A stretch of 64,000 bases of DNA from assembly GCF_003026815.1 (NCBI RefSeq), contig NZ_PYOG01000004.1:124001-188000 (forward strand), written 5' to 3'. Below the pieces are notes generated by a model, which did not search any database, was not told the DNA's origin, and saw only the letters and a program-made list of their open reading frames with translations. A program made the translations under genes and the position numbers. Of this stretch, positions 20,297 to 29,954 are shown piece after piece; position 1 is the first letter of the stretch; every line of letters starts with the position of its first letter. The DNA is from Photobacterium damselae. Lineage in GTDB: Bacteria > Pseudomonadota > Gammaproteobacteria > Enterobacterales > Vibrionaceae.

Positions 20297-21988
20297 ATGC
20301 ACACTACTCTCGCCTCGATTCTGCACCAGGCTGATCTGATCAGCTCGGTGCAGCAGCAACAAGTCGAAGACAGTGTCAGTATGGAGGGGATCACGGTTCC
20401 CTCCGCACTGATCCATCTGGGCATCTTTAGCGATCGTGAACTGGCCCAACACCTTAGCCACATATTTGGTCTCACCCTCGTTTCAGTCCATGACTACGAT
20501 TTTGAAGCTTGTTGTAAAGCGGTCTATCAACGCGATCTGGTATTACGTCATCGCGCACTGCCCCTCGCCCAAAATGTGGACACACTGTTTTTAGGGGTCA
20601 GCGATCCATGCAATATCGACGGGCAAGATGAGTTCCGTTTTGCCACCGGACGTAATATTGAACCGCTACTGCTAGAAAACAAACAGCTCGAATCGGCTAT
20701 CCGTCGTATTTATGGCCGCGAGTTGGGCGAAACCACCAACATGGCCAGTCGTGATGTCAGCGATGATGATCTGAATAACTTAGTCGATATTGGTGATGAT
20801 GAGCTGGATCAAACCACAGATCTAGGCCAAGAAAACGAACCTGTTACTCGCTATATCAACCAAGTACTGCTCGATGCAGTACGTAAAAAAGCCTCCGATA
20901 TCCATTTTGAACCATATGAGACCAGCTATCGGATCCGCTTTCGTTGTGATGGCATCTTACACCAGCACGCAACACCACCAGCCCATCTTTCTCGTCGTCT
21001 TTCTACCCGACTCAAAGTGATGTCGCGCCTAAATATTGCCGAGCGACGCCAACCGCAAGATGGACGCATAAAACTCAAGCTCACAGCCAATTTAGCCGTA
21101 GATCTGCGGGTTTCTACCCTGCCCACTTTATGGGGTGAAAAAGTGGTACTGCGTATTTTAGATAGCTCCAGTGCCAACTTAGACATTGATATTTTAGGTT
21201 ACAACCAACAACAAAAAGCCGCTTATCTTAATGCACTGCAACAGCCGCAAGGGATGATCTTAATGACAGGGCCGACGGGCAGTGGCAAAACCGTTTCGCT
21301 TTATACCGGCCTTAGCATTTTAAATACCGAAGAGCGCAATATTTCTACCGCAGAAGATCCGGTAGAGATCAACTTACCCGGCATTAATCAGGTTCACATT
21401 AACAATCAAGCAGGATTGGGGTTTGCTGAAGCGTTGCGCTCATTTTTACGTCAAGACCCCGATGTAGTGATGGTAGGTGAAATCCGCGATCTGGAAACTG
21501 CCTCTATTGCCGTTAAAGCAGCGCAAACTGGACACTTAGTGCTATCGACCTTGCACACCAATTCTGCTGCCGAAACCATCACCCGTTTAACCAATATGGG
21601 CATTGAAGACTTTAACCTAGCCTCATCACTGACTCTGATTATTGCTCAGCGCTTAGGTCGTCGGCTCTGCCCTCACTGTAAACAAGTGGATGAGATTGAC
21701 GGCTTTATGCAAGACAAACTGCGCATTCCGACTGGCACTACCTTATATAAAGCCAATCCAGCAGGGTGTGATGACTGCAATAAAGGCTATTTAGGTCGCG
21801 TCGGTATCTATGAAGTGATGCCGTTTAGTCGTCGGCTGGCTCAAGCTCTGGTTGATGGCGCGACCACCTTGGAGCTAGAAAATATCGCAGTAGAAGAAGG
21901 GATGCTAACGCTACAACAATCGGGAATAGAAAAGCTCTGTCTTGGCATCACCAGTTTAAAAGAATTACAGCGCGTCCTGCATTTTTAA
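20297..21988 (+). CDS. pilB: Type IV pilus assembly ATPase
   Basis: 563 aa cytoplasmic hexameric ATPase that powers pilus extension. It has an N-terminal T2SSE domain, a Walker A motif GPTGSGKT near residues 324-332, Asp-box and Walker B region DVVMVGEIRDLETASIA, a His-box TGHLVLSTLHTNSA, and a tetracysteine zinc motif CPHC and CDDC in the C-terminal third. It starts on the base after the pilA stop. No retraction ATPase pilT is in this window. Confidence 0.97.
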   Translation: MHTTLASILHQADLISSVQQQQVEDSVSMEGITVPSALIHLGIFSDRELAQHLSHIFGLTLVSVHDYDFEACCKAVYQRDLVLRHRALPLAQNVDTLFLGVSDPCNIDGQDEFRFATGRNIEPLLLENKQLESAIRRIYGRELGETTNMASRDVSDDDLNNLVDIGDDELDQTTDLGQENEPVTRYINQVLLDAVRKKASDIHFEPYETSYRIRFRCDGILHQHATPPAHLSRRLSTRLKVMSRLNIAERRQPQDGRIKLKLTANLAVDLRVSTLPTLWGEKVVLRILDSSSANLDIDILGYNQQQKAAYLNALQQPQGMILMTGPTGSGKTVSLYTGLSILNTEERNISTAEDPVEINLPGINQVHINNQAGLGFAEALRSFLRQDPDVVMVGEIRDLETASIAVKAAQTGHLVLSTLHTNSAAETITRLTNMGIEDFNLASSLTLIIAQRLGRRLCPHCKQVDEIDGFMQDKLRIPTGTTLYKANPAGCDDCNKGYLGRVGIYEVMPFSRRLAQALVDGATTLELENIAVEEGMLTLQQSGIEKLCLGITSLKELQRVLHF

Positions 21989-22053
21989 TCTTGATAAAAA
22001 GAACTGTATTGCAGGAAGCCAATCTCTATTGAATATCGTTAGGAAGGAGCGCT

Positions 22054-23280
22054 ATGGCACAGTTAGCCGCTAATAAAATCCGTTATTATCGCTGGCGAGG
22101 AGTAAACCAAGGCGGCAAGAAAATCACAGGCGTAACCCTAGGTTTTCAAGAACAAGAAGTGCGAGCGCAACTGACCGAGCAGATGATCCAAGTAAAAAAG
22201 ATCAAGCGCACCAATCCCTCTACGCTCGATAAAATCCGCAATCAGATGAAAAGCAGCGATGTAACGGCCATTACTCGCCAACTTGCGACCATGATCGAAT
22301 CTGGAGTTCCGATAGTGCAAGCTCTGAAGCTAATGGCCAGTAGCCATCATAAAGCAGAAGTGCGCGCGGTATTAACTCAGGTCAACACCCAAGTAGAAGC
22401 CGGTGCCTCACTGTCAAAAGCGCTAAAATCAAGTTCGCCGCTGTTTGATAATTTCTACTGTGACTTAGTCGCAACCGGGGAAGAAACCGGGTATCTTGGT
22501 CAAGTATTTGTTCGCTTAGCCACGTATCGAGAAAAAAGCGAGGCGATGCGAAAAAAAGTGATTAAGGCGATGATTTACCCATCCATGGTGATGCTAACGG
22601 CCATCAGTGTCACTATCTTAATGCTGGTCTTCGTTATCCCTCAATTTGCCGCTATTTTTGGCAGTTTTGGCGCTGAACTTCCTTGGTTTACTCGCCAAGT
22701 ATTAAAAGCCTCGGATTTCCTAATTAACTATGGGGGATACTTAGCTGTAGGTTTGCTGCTTACTCTCGTGCTTTATCGTTATAGCTATAAACGGTCCTAT
22801 TCGTTTCGGTTACGTATTGCTCGGTTAAGCTTACGCCTGCCCATTATCGGTAACGTCATACTCAAAGCAACTATTGCCCGTTTTGCTCGAACCCTTGCAA
22901 CCACTTTTAGTGCCGGTATTCCCCTACTAACAGGGCTACAGTCGGCTGGAAAAACCGCAGGCAACTTACATATTGAAGAGGCCATTATGGAAGCGCATAC
23001 CAGTGCAGCGGCGGGGATGCCACTCTATTTATCTTTGCGCCAATGCAATGTTTTTCCAGAGCTTATGTTGCAGATGACCATGATCGGGGAAGAGTCTGGC
23101 TCTCTTGATGATATGCTCAATAAAATGGCAAGCCTATATGAAAACGATGTCGATAATATCGTTGATAACCTCGGCCAAATTTTAGAGCCTTTGATCATCA
23201 TTGTGCTTGGCGTTCTGATCGGTGGTTTACTCGTGGCAATGTATATGCCGATCTTCACCCTAATGAGCGTTATTGGTTAA
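22054..23280 (+). CDS. pilC: Type IV pilus inner-membrane platform protein
   Basis: 408 aa polytopic membrane protein with two GspF-type domains, each rich in Gly and Glu signatures (VATGEETGYLGQVFVRLA and MTMIGEESGSLDDMLNKMA), and hydrophobic segments near residues 175-200, 225-245 and 380-405. It anchors the PilB motor. AAGGAG lies before the ATG. It closes the pilABC unit, followed by a terminator. Confidence 0.96.
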   Translation: MAQLAANKIRYYRWRGVNQGGKKITGVTLGFQEQEVRAQLTEQMIQVKKIKRTNPSTLDKIRNQMKSSDVTAITRQLATMIESGVPIVQALKLMASSHHKAEVRAVLTQVNTQVEAGASLSKALKSSSPLFDNFYCDLVATGEETGYLGQVFVRLATYREKSEAMRKKVIKAMIYPSMVMLTAISVTILMLVFVIPQFAAIFGSFGAELPWFTRQVLKASDFLINYGGYLAVGLLLTLVLYRYSYKRSYSFRLRIARLSLRLPIIGNVILKATIARFARTLATTFSAGIPLLTGLQSAGKTAGNLHIEEAIMEAHTSAAAGMPLYLSLRQCNVFPELMLQMTMIGEESGSLDDMLNKMASLYENDVDNIVDNLGQILEPLIIIVLGVLIGGLLVAMYMPIFTLMSVIG

Positions 23281-23309
23281 TTCCTATTCCTTCTTGTTCT
23301 ACCTAGTAT

Positions 23310-23349
23310 TGCGGCAAACACGGTTATTTCTGTTTTGCCGCATTTTTTT
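23310..23349 (+). terminator. Rho-independent terminator between pilC and pilD
   Basis: TGCGGCAAACA pairs with TGTTTTGCCGCA (one bulged T) and is followed by seven T. It separates pilABC from pilD-coaE-zapD-yacG. Confidence 0.88.
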
Positions 23350-23462
23350 ATTTTATTTCAGCCAGTAAGCAAGCATTGAGATAAGATAAATCCCCGCCAT
23401 TGCTAGGCAGCTTGCAAGATTTTTCTTACAATGTTCCATTCACCGTTAATGAGATTTTTTCC

Positions 23463-24341
23463 ATGGCTATTTTCAGTTACTACCCTTGGCTATTTCCTGT
23501 TTTTGCTACCATTTTTGGCTTATTGGTAGGCAGCTTTCTCAATGTGGTGATCTACCGCTTACCCATTATGATGGAGCGTCAATGGCGTAACGAATGTATC
23601 GAAGCGTTTCCGGATTTAATCAAAGCCGATGCGAAGCTAAATACCGACACATTTAATTTAAGCGTGCCGCGTTCTCGTTGTCCTCATTGTGGTCATCTCA
23701 TTAGTGCTGTAGAAAATATTCCTGTTATTAGTTGGCTGGCATTAAAGGGGAAGTGCAAATCTTGTCACGCGCCGATTAGCCGACGTTACCCGATGATTGA
23801 ACTGTTAACTGCAGCATTGTGTGGTACGGTTGCGATCCTATTTCCGCCAACTTGGTGGGCGGTTGCAGTAATCTTTTTCACTTTCGCCTTAATTGCTCTG
23901 ACTTTTATCGATATTGATAAGATGCTACTGCCCGATCAAATCACCCTACCACTACTTTGGGCTGGTATTTTTCTCGCTCTATTAGGCATTAGTCCTGTAT
24001 CGCTACAAGATTCTGTGATTGGTGCAATTGCAGGCTATCTCTGTTTGTGGAGCGTCTTTTGGATCTTTAAATTATTAACCAAAAAAGACGGTATGGGTTA
24101 TGGCGACTTTAAACTGTTAGCCGCTTTAGGAGCATGGCTTGGCTGGCAAATGCTACCTGTTGTGGTTCTGCTATCCTCTCTTGCCGGTGCAATTTGTGGC
24201 ATTATCTTATTGAAAGTACAAAAAAGTGATCACCAAACCCCATTTTCCTTTGGTCCTTATCTTGCGATTGCAGGCTGGATCAGTCTATTGTGGGGACACT
24301 CGATCATCACTTGGTATGTCAGCAATATTTTAGGAATGTAA
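23463..24341 (+). CDS. pilD: Prepilin peptidase / N-methyltransferase
   Basis: 292 aa inner-membrane aspartyl protease that cleaves and N-methylates prepilins and, in vibrios, type II secretion pseudopilins. ATG 23463 ([25 protein letters not shown]) matches family N-termini; an upstream TTG would add 21 unconserved residues. The cytoplasmic domain has two CxxC pairs (CPHC and CKSC). The catalytic aspartates are in DIDKMLLPD and GYGDFKL (GxGD-type). Eight membrane segments are expected. The stop is one base before the coaE ATG. Confidence 0.96.
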   Translation: MAIFSYYPWLFPVFATIFGLLVGSFLNVVIYRLPIMMERQWRNECIEAFPDLIKADAKLNTDTFNLSVPRSRCPHCGHLISAVENIPVISWLALKGKCKSCHAPISRRYPMIELLTAALCGTVAILFPPTWWAVAVIFFTFALIALTFIDIDKMLLPDQITLPLLWAGIFLALLGISPVSLQDSVIGAIAGYLCLWSVFWIFKLLTKKDGMGYGDFKLLAALGAWLGWQMLPVVVLLSSLAGAICGIILLKVQKSDHQTPFSFGPYLAIAGWISLLWGHSIITWYVSNILGM

Positions 24342-24342
24342 T

Positions 24343-24945
24343 ATGAGCTTTGTGGTTGGTTTAACAGGCGGGATCGGCAGCGGTAAAACTACGGTTGCCA
24401 ATCTGTTTGCCCGCTATGGTGTTGACTTGATTGATGCCGATATGATTGCCCGAGATGTTGTTGCGCCTAACAGTATAGGTCTAGCGGCTATTATCGATAA
24501 ATTTGGCGCTGATATTACATTAGAAAACGGGGAGCTTGATCGAGCCCAATTGCGCCGATTGATCTTCAGTAAACCCGAACAAAAAGAATGGCTAAACCAG
24601 CTGTTGCATCCTATGATTCGGCAACAAATGCTGGCTCAAATCCAAGCCTCGACCTCGCCATACTGTTTATTGATTGTGCCGTTGATGGTAGAAAATAATT
24701 TACAAGCACTGACTCAGCGTTTGTTGGTTGTTGATGTTGATGAGCAAGTTCAAATACAACGCACCCAGCAACGTGATAAAGTGCCATTGGAACAGGTGAA
24801 AAAGATCTTAGCCTCACAAGCCAGTCGCAGCGAACGATTAGCGGCAGCCGATGATGTGATCACCAATAATGACGATGAACAAGCCCTGTATCCACAAGTA
24901 GAAAAACTACATCAATATTATTTAGCTCTGAGCCAGTCACAGTAG
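24343..24945 (+). CDS. coaE: Dephospho-CoA kinase
   Basis: 200 aa enzyme for the last step of coenzyme A synthesis, phosphorylating the 3'-OH of dephospho-CoA. It has a P-loop GGIGSGKTTV at residues 9-18, DLIDADMIARDVV in the CoA-binding region, and the lid sequence QRDKVPLEQVKKILASQ. It starts immediately after pilD, so translation is probably coupled. The pilD-coaE-zapD-yacG order is widespread in gammaproteobacteria. Confidence 0.97.
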   Translation: MSFVVGLTGGIGSGKTTVANLFARYGVDLIDADMIARDVVAPNSIGLAAIIDKFGADITLENGELDRAQLRRLIFSKPEQKEWLNQLLHPMIRQQMLAQIQASTSPYCLLIVPLMVENNLQALTQRLLVVDVDEQVQIQRTQQRDKVPLEQVKKILASQASRSERLAAADDVITNNDDEQALYPQVEKLHQYYLALSQSQ

Positions 24946-25012
24946 GATTTCGTGACTAAGCTTAGTCTCTTTTGTTTATATCACTATGGTCTCATGACCT
25001 GATGGCAATAGT

Positions 25013-25750
25013 ATGCAAAATACCCGATTTGAACACCCTCTTAATGAAAAAGTACGCATCTATTTACGCCTTGAGTTTTTGCTTCATCAAATGACTCATA
25101 GCTGTCAATTGCATGACCCATGGCAACACCAAATTTTCTTTCGCGCCCTATTTGAGTTACTTGAAATTTTAGATCAAGTACAAGTCAAAGCTGATCTCGC
25201 TAAAGATCTGGAAAAGCAACGTAACAAATTCAAAAACTGGCTGAATCTCGATGGCGTTGATCAACAAGCACTGCAAAATGTGATCGATGAAATGGAGCAG
25301 ATCCAACGCAAATTGCTGGCATCCTGTCGTTTAGGCCAAGAGCTTAGAGATGACCGTTTCTTAAGTGGTATTAAGCAGCGTTTTTCTATTCCCGGTGGTA
25401 GCTGTAGCTTTGATCTGCCAACACTGCACCATTGGCTTCATCTACCATTGGAGCGTCGCCAACAAGATTTAAAACAGTGGTTAGGTCATCTCTCTTGTTT
25501 AAGCCAAGCTCTTAACCTGTGGCTGCGCTTAATTCGAGATTCAAGCCAATATAAGCCACAAGTATCTCGTAATGGTTTTTTCCAGTACGACACCTCAGAT
25601 GCAAACTTACTTCGCTTAGAAATTTGCCCAAGCTATGATGTTTACCCTATGATATCGGGCCATCGTAGCCGCTTCGCTATCCGTTTTCTGCCATTCACAG
25701 AAGAGGGAAAAGTGGCCGAAACTATCGAATTTAAACTCGCCATCTGCTGA
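25013..25750 (+). CDS. zapD: Cell division protein ZapD
   Basis: 245 aa cytoplasmic protein of the DUF1342 family that binds the FtsZ C-terminal tail and bundles protofilaments. The N-terminus [22 protein letters not shown] and the segment [16 protein letters not shown] are characteristic. It is mostly helical with a C-terminal beta part. It is placed 67 nt after coaE and 8 nt before yacG. Confidence 0.95.
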   Translation: MQNTRFEHPLNEKVRIYLRLEFLLHQMTHSCQLHDPWQHQIFFRALFELLEILDQVQVKADLAKDLEKQRNKFKNWLNLDGVDQQALQNVIDEMEQIQRKLLASCRLGQELRDDRFLSGIKQRFSIPGGSCSFDLPTLHHWLHLPLERRQQDLKQWLGHLSCLSQALNLWLRLIRDSSQYKPQVSRNGFFQYDTSDANLLRLEICPSYDVYPMISGHRSRFAIRFLPFTEEGKVAETIEFKLAIC

Positions 25751-25758
25751 GGAAAACC

Positions 25759-25968
25759 ATGACAGAGAAAAAAGAAGCGCCCGTCACTGTGGTGAAATGC
25801 CCAACGTGTAAAGAAGACGTAGTTTGGGGTGAGCAAAGCCCTTTCCGCCCGTTCTGCTCTAAGCGCTGTCAGTTGATTGATCTTGGTGAATGGGCTGATG
25901 AAGAAAAAGCAATTCCTGGTGCGCCAGATATGTCAGATTCAGACGGTTGGTCTGAGGATATGTATTAA
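25759..25968 (+). CDS. yacG: DNA gyrase inhibitor YacG
   Basis: 69 aa zinc-finger protein. Four Cys form the site (CPTC near residue 14 and CSKRC near residue 34), followed by the conserved [12 protein letters not shown] and an acidic tail. The E. coli protein binds GyrB and inhibits gyrase. It has 8-nt spacing to zapD. The gene is followed immediately by the heptamer repeat array. Confidence 0.95.
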   Translation: MTEKKEAPVTVVKCPTCKEDVVWGEQSPFRPFCSKRCQLIDLGEWADEEKAIPGAPDMSDSDGWSEDMY

Positions 25969-25970
25969 GG

Positions 25971-26052
25971 TGCTAGATGCTAGGTGCTAGGTGCTAGGTG
26001 CTAGGTGCTAGGTGCTAGGTGCTAGGTGCTAGGTGCTAGGTGCTAGGTGCTA
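25971..26052. repeat. TGCTAGG heptanucleotide tandem array
   Basis: About 11.7 copies of TGCTAGG in direct tandem (first copy TGCTAGA, last truncated to TGCTAA), starting 2 nt after the yacG stop. Almost perfect copies suggest recent slippage, so copy number probably varies between isolates. It does not encode part of yacG. Seven is not a multiple of three, so any translation through it would cycle through all three frames. Confidence 0.97.
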
Positions 26053-26194
26053 AAAATTTTGATCTCATACTCTTGATGTCAAGCTTTTTGCTCTTACTAG
26101 AACCTAGCCCCTTCTTTCCCAGCTTTCCTATTCCCTAAAACCTTATTTTCCTTCTTTTCCTGCTCTTCCCTTCTAAAATATATCAGGACCTTTT
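26053..26194. other. Gap before mutT with pyrimidine-rich tract
   Basis: No gene seen. From about 26085 to 26176 the plus strand is strongly C/T-rich. AACCTAGCC near 26101 is the reverse complement of a piece of the heptamer array (GGCTAGGTT-like), so array and tract may be parts of one dispersed repeat. AGGACC precedes the mutT start. Confidence 0.5.
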
Positions 26195-26602
26195 ATGACA
26201 GATAAAAAACGCGTTTGGATTGCAGCGGGCATCATCTTAAATCCAACAGGCGATAAGATCTTTATTACTCGTCGCGCAGCCAATGCCCATCAAGGTGGTT
26301 TTTGGGAATTTGCAGGCGGTAAAGTAGAAGCCAATGAAACGGCAGAACAAGCGGTAATTCGAGAGCTACAAGAAGAAGTGGGTATCACTGCAACCCATAT
26401 TGAGCCTTTTATTGCCTTAGAACATGACTATCCCGACAAAGCGCTCACTTTTGATTTCTTTGTGATCCGCCAGTTCAGCGGAGAAGCATATGGTAAAGAA
26501 GGCCAACCTGGACAATGGGTTGCCATTTCTGAGCTTAAAGACTACCCGTTCCCAGCAGCAAATGATGTGGTATTAGAGAAGATTCTAACCGTATTGGGCT
26601 AA
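26195..26602 (+). CDS. mutT: 8-oxo-dGTP diphosphatase MutT
   Basis: 135 aa Nudix hydrolase that removes 8-oxo-dGTP from the nucleotide pool and prevents A:T to C:G transversions. The Nudix box GGKVEANETAEQAVIRELQE followed by EVG fits GX5EX7REUXEEXGU (about residues 39-61). N-terminal WIAAGIILNPTGDKIFITRR and the length match MutT. It is convergent with secA, the usual arrangement in this family of bacteria. Confidence 0.95.
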   Translation: MTDKKRVWIAAGIILNPTGDKIFITRRAANAHQGGFWEFAGGKVEANETAEQAVIRELQEEVGITATHIEPFIALEHDYPDKALTFDFFVIRQFSGEAYGKEGQPGQWVAISELKDYPFPAANDVVLEKILTVLG

Positions 26603-26610
26603 GGTTAAAG

Positions 26611-26708
26611 GTCATTCCCTACCGCGAGTGCAAACGAGTGAGATAGGGAATCTCTTATTTCAATGACCCTAGTTATTATCAATTTCGTTTTACTACGCGT
26701 GGAATGAC
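26611..26708. mobile_element. MITE-like inverted-repeat element, copy B
   Basis: 98 bp with the same 8-bp ends (GTCATTCC, GGAATGAC) as copy A at 19435-19570 and an identical left 51 bp. It lies 8 nt after the mutT stop and before the mutT/secA terminator. No clear target duplication flanks this copy. Confidence 0.65.
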
Positions 26709-26721
26709 AATAGATAAAGAC

Positions 26722-26751
26722 AAAAAAGGCCGCTTACGCGGCCTTTTGTTT
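26722..26751. terminator. Bidirectional terminator between mutT and secA
   Basis: AAAAGGCCGC-TTAC-GCGGCCTTTT, a perfect stem with A and T flanks, serving the convergent mutT and secA. Confidence 0.93.
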
Positions 26752-26763
26752 GTTCACTCGATC

Positions 26764-29484
26764 TTAGTTGATCTTACCGTGACACTGCTTGTACTTTTTA
26801 CCAGAACCACATGGGCAAGGCTCATTACGACCTACTTTGCGCTCTTCACGCTCGTAAGTACCTTGAGTACCGTCTTCTTCATCCGCTAATGCTTCATCTG
26901 AAGTTTGGTGATGGAATTGCTGCTTTTGCGCTAGTGCTTCTGCCATTTGGCGACGCTCTTCTTCCATACGTTCAACTTCTTCTTGCTGCTGAACGCGAAC
27001 CTTACTAAGGATAGAGATCACATCACTCTTCAGGTTATCAAGCATCTCTTCAAACAGTTCAAACGATTCACGCTTGTATTCCTGCTTAGGGTTCTTCTGT
27101 GCATAGCCACGTAAATGGATACCCTGACGTAGGTGATCCATTGCTGCTAAGTGTTCTTTCCACAGAGTATCTAAGTTCTGTAGCATCACAGTCTTCTCGA
27201 AGTTACGTAGAACTTCAGGACCAACAACAGATTCTTTCTCACGGTATAGCTCAACCGCTTTCTCAACGATACGCTCACGAAGTGCTTCTTCATACAGCTT
27301 ATCTTCTGTCTCTAGCCAGTGTTTAATTGGTAGATCCAGATCGTAATCTGTACGTAGACGATCTTCTAGGCCATCGATATCCCACATTTCTTCTAGAGAT
27401 TGCGGTGGAATGTAAGCGTCAATGATCGCATTCAGTACGTCTTCGCGGTTATGCTCGATCATGTCACTGATATCATCAGCAAACATTAGTTCATCACGAA
27501 GTTCGTATACAACTTTACGCTGATCGTTGGCAACGTCATCAAATTCAAGTAGCTGTTTACGGATATCGAAGTTACGACCTTCAACTTTACGCTGTGCGTT
27601 CTCGATAGCTTTAGTTACCCATGGGTGCTCAATCGCTTCGCCTTCTTCCATACCTAACTTCTTCATCATGTTAGATACACGATCAGAAGCAAAGATACGC
27701 ATTAGAGCATCTTCCATTGATAGGTAGAAACGAGAAGAACCTGCATCACCCTGACGACCAGAACGACCACGAAGCTGGTTATCAATACGACGAGATTCAT
27801 GACGCTCAGTACCGATGATGTGTAGACCACCAGATGCGAGTACTGCATCGTGACGTACTTGCCAATCCGCTTTTAGTTTCGCAATCTGCTCATCTGTTGG
27901 GTTCTCTAACTTTTCAGCTTCTGCCTTCCAAGAGCCACCAAGCATGATATCGGTACCACGACCCGCCATGTTAGTTGCAATCGTTACGGCACCTGGGTAA
28001 CCCGCTTGAGCAACAATTTCCGCTTCTTTTTCGTGGAATTTAGCGTTCAAGACATTGTGCTTAATACCCGCTTTTTTCAGCGCGTTAGACAGTAGCTCAG
28101 ATTTTTCAATCGATACAGTACCCACTAGACATGGCTGACCATTAGCGACTCGCTCTTTGATATCTTCCGCAATTGCCGCAAATTTTTCTGCTTCGGTCAT
28201 GTACACCAAGTCGCCATGGTCAAGACGAGCCATTGGGCGGTTGGTTGGAATAACCACGGTATCTAGACCGTAAATTGACTGGAATTCGAACGCTTCAGTA
28301 TCTGCAGTACCTGTCATACCAGATAGCTTCTCGTATAGACGGAAGTAGTTCTGGAATGTAATAGATGCCAAAGTCTGGTTTTCGTTTTGGATCTTAACGC
28401 CTTCTTTCGCTTCTACAGCTTGATGAAGACCTTCAGACCAACGACGACCTGGCATAGTACGGCCAGTGTGTTCATCAACGATAACCACTTCGCCATCTTG
28501 TACGATATAGTCAACATCACGTTCAAACAGAACATGTGCACGCAATGCGGCATTAACGTGGTGAAGCAAACTGATGTTAGCCGGTGAGTACAGTGTATCG
28601 TTTTCAGCCATTAGACCATTTTTGATCAATAGCTCTTCAACGTATTCTTGACCGTTTTCAGTTAAGTGCGCTTGTTTTGATTTTTCATCTACTGTGTAGT
28701 GACCTTCACCGCGGTACTCTTCACTGTCTTCTTTATCTTGTTTTTCCAAGTTAGGGATCAGTGTATTCATGCGGATATACAGCTCAGAACTGTCTTCAGC
28801 AGGACCAGAGATAATCAAAGGAGTACGAGCTTCATCGATAAGGATGGAGTCCACCTCATCGACTACGGCAAAGAAACGCTCACGTTGAACACGATCTTCT
28901 GGACGGAATGCCATGTTGTCACGAAGGTAGTCAAAACCAAATTCGTTGTTTGTTCCGTATAAAACGTCTGCTTCATACGCTTCTTTTTTCGCATGAGGAG
29001 GCATGTTTGGCACGTTTACGCCAACAGTCATACCAAGGAATTCAAATAGTGGACGGTTAGTTTCGGCGTCACGAGAAGCAAGGTAGTCGTTCACAGTTAC
29101 GATATGAACGCCTTTGCCTGTTAGCGCGTTAAGGTAAGCTGGCAATGTTGCCGTTAGTGTTTTACCTTCACCTGTACGCATCTCGGCAATTTTACAATCG
29201 TTAAGAACCATACCGCCGATAAGCTGCACATCAAAGTGACGCATGCCATATAGACGCTTAGAACTCTCACGTACCGTCGCAAAGGCTTCAGGAAGTAGTT
29301 GGTCTAAGGTTTCACCTTGTTCAAGACGAGAACGGAATTCAGCAGTTTTTGCTTTTAATTCTTCATCTTGTAGGCTTTCAAATTGAGGTTCTAGCTTATT
29401 GATTTGATCAACAATTTTGCGCATACGACGCAGAGTGCGGTCGTTACGGCTACCGATAATTTTTGTCAGTAGTTTTGATAACAT
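26764..29484 (-). CDS. secA: Preprotein translocase ATPase SecA
   Basis: 906 aa motor that drives unfolded preproteins through SecYEG. It has the N-terminal [21 protein letters not shown], Walker A (MRTGEGKT, about residues 102-110), the DEAD-type motif [20 protein letters not shown] near 210, [13 protein letters not shown] in the second nucleotide fold, a C-terminal helical domain and a zinc-binding SecB-binding tail [14 protein letters not shown]. The length is normal. No secM-like ORF precedes it, unlike E. coli, but the upstream gap contains two long inverted repeats. Confidence 0.98.
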   Translation of the reverse strand: MLSKLLTKIIGSRNDRTLRRMRKIVDQINKLEPQFESLQDEELKAKTAEFRSRLEQGETLDQLLPEAFATVRESSKRLYGMRHFDVQLIGGMVLNDCKIAEMRTGEGKTLTATLPAYLNALTGKGVHIVTVNDYLASRDAETNRPLFEFLGMTVGVNVPNMPPHAKKEAYEADVLYGTNNEFGFDYLRDNMAFRPEDRVQRERFFAVVDEVDSILIDEARTPLIISGPAEDSSELYIRMNTLIPNLEKQDKEDSEEYRGEGHYTVDEKSKQAHLTENGQEYVEELLIKNGLMAENDTLYSPANISLLHHVNAALRAHVLFERDVDYIVQDGEVVIVDEHTGRTMPGRRWSEGLHQAVEAKEGVKIQNENQTLASITFQNYFRLYEKLSGMTGTADTEAFEFQSIYGLDTVVIPTNRPMARLDHGDLVYMTEAEKFAAIAEDIKERVANGQPCLVGTVSIEKSELLSNALKKAGIKHNVLNAKFHEKEAEIVAQAGYPGAVTIATNMAGRGTDIMLGGSWKAEAEKLENPTDEQIAKLKADWQVRHDAVLASGGLHIIGTERHESRRIDNQLRGRSGRQGDAGSSRFYLSMEDALMRIFASDRVSNMMKKLGMEEGEAIEHPWVTKAIENAQRKVEGRNFDIRKQLLEFDDVANDQRKVVYELRDELMFADDISDMIEHNREDVLNAIIDAYIPPQSLEEMWDIDGLEDRLRTDYDLDLPIKHWLETEDKLYEEALRERIVEKAVELYREKESVVGPEVLRNFEKTVMLQNLDTLWKEHLAAMDHLRQGIHLRGYAQKNPKQEYKRESFELFEEMLDNLKSDVISILSKVRVQQQEEVERMEEERRQMAEALAQKQQFHHQTSDEALADEEDGTQGTYEREERKVGRNEPCPCGSGKKYKQCHGKIN

Positions 29485-29621
29485 GGCGATGCCGTTTTCT
29501 CTTTGTTATGTCAGCGTTATATTGCTGAGTCGCTAAATAAGGTTTCATTCATTCGGGACAATAAATCCATATCCCACAAAATCGGCATTAATAAATCCGA
29601 GGCTTATACCTGAAACAAGTG

Positions 29622-29686
29622 TGTATACCCGAGCAACTTCAAGATACAAGGTTCATATTGAATAATTGCATCTTGAAGCAGCTTAG
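29622..29686. repeat. REP-like palindromic repeat
   Basis: TATACCC and GAGCAA precede CTTCAAGAT (29637-29645), which pairs with ATCTTGAAG (29670-29678), followed by CAGC. From memory this resembles a palindromic intergenic repeat common in Vibrio genomes (TATACCC, then an AGCAACTTCAAGAT-type arm). Only one copy is in this window, so repetition is not shown here. Confidence 0.5.
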
Positions 29687-29699
29687 ACAATTAAAAATT

Positions 29700-29747
29700 G
29701 ATATTGTGCCTATACCCCCTATTTTCAAGGGGATTGACCACAATATC
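29700..29747. repeat. Nested inverted repeat upstream of secA
   Basis: Outer arms GATATTGTG (29700-29708) and CACAATATC (29739-29747) are perfect complements; inside them CCCCT (29716-29720) pairs with AGGGG (29728-29732). It lies about 216 nt upstream of the secA start and 207 nt upstream of dciA. Confidence 0.6.
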
Positions 29748-29954
29748 ACAGAGAAAATCGCTTCAATGGCTTGAAATCTTATCTTTCACCTTGGTGTTCG
29801 ATATCTGAGTCCAATAAGAATTAACAGCAGATTTTCTCTTAAACCGTTATGATAAGGCAAATTCGTTATATCGACTATGATAAAAGTAACTGACTTGCTT
29901 AATGTCACGAAAAATTAGAGCCTATCCTCGTTTTCATTCAGGAATGACCTATCA

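Larger units (their letters stand above)
29485..29954. other. Divergent secA-dciA intergenic region
   Basis: 470 bases without an ORF that I would call. It contains two inverted-repeat structures (29622-29686 and 29700-29747) and AT-rich flanks that should hold the secA and dciA promoters, though I cannot assign hexamers with confidence. Confidence 0.6.

Noticed and set aside
25971-26052. Heptamer array considered as a CRISPR array
   Set aside because: The 7-bp units are directly adjacent with no spacers and no cas genes nearby.
29941-29948. GGAATGAC before dciA, identical to the right end of the MITE-like element
   Set aside because: No matching left end or core is nearby; an 8-bp chance match that contains the dciA ribosome binding region.
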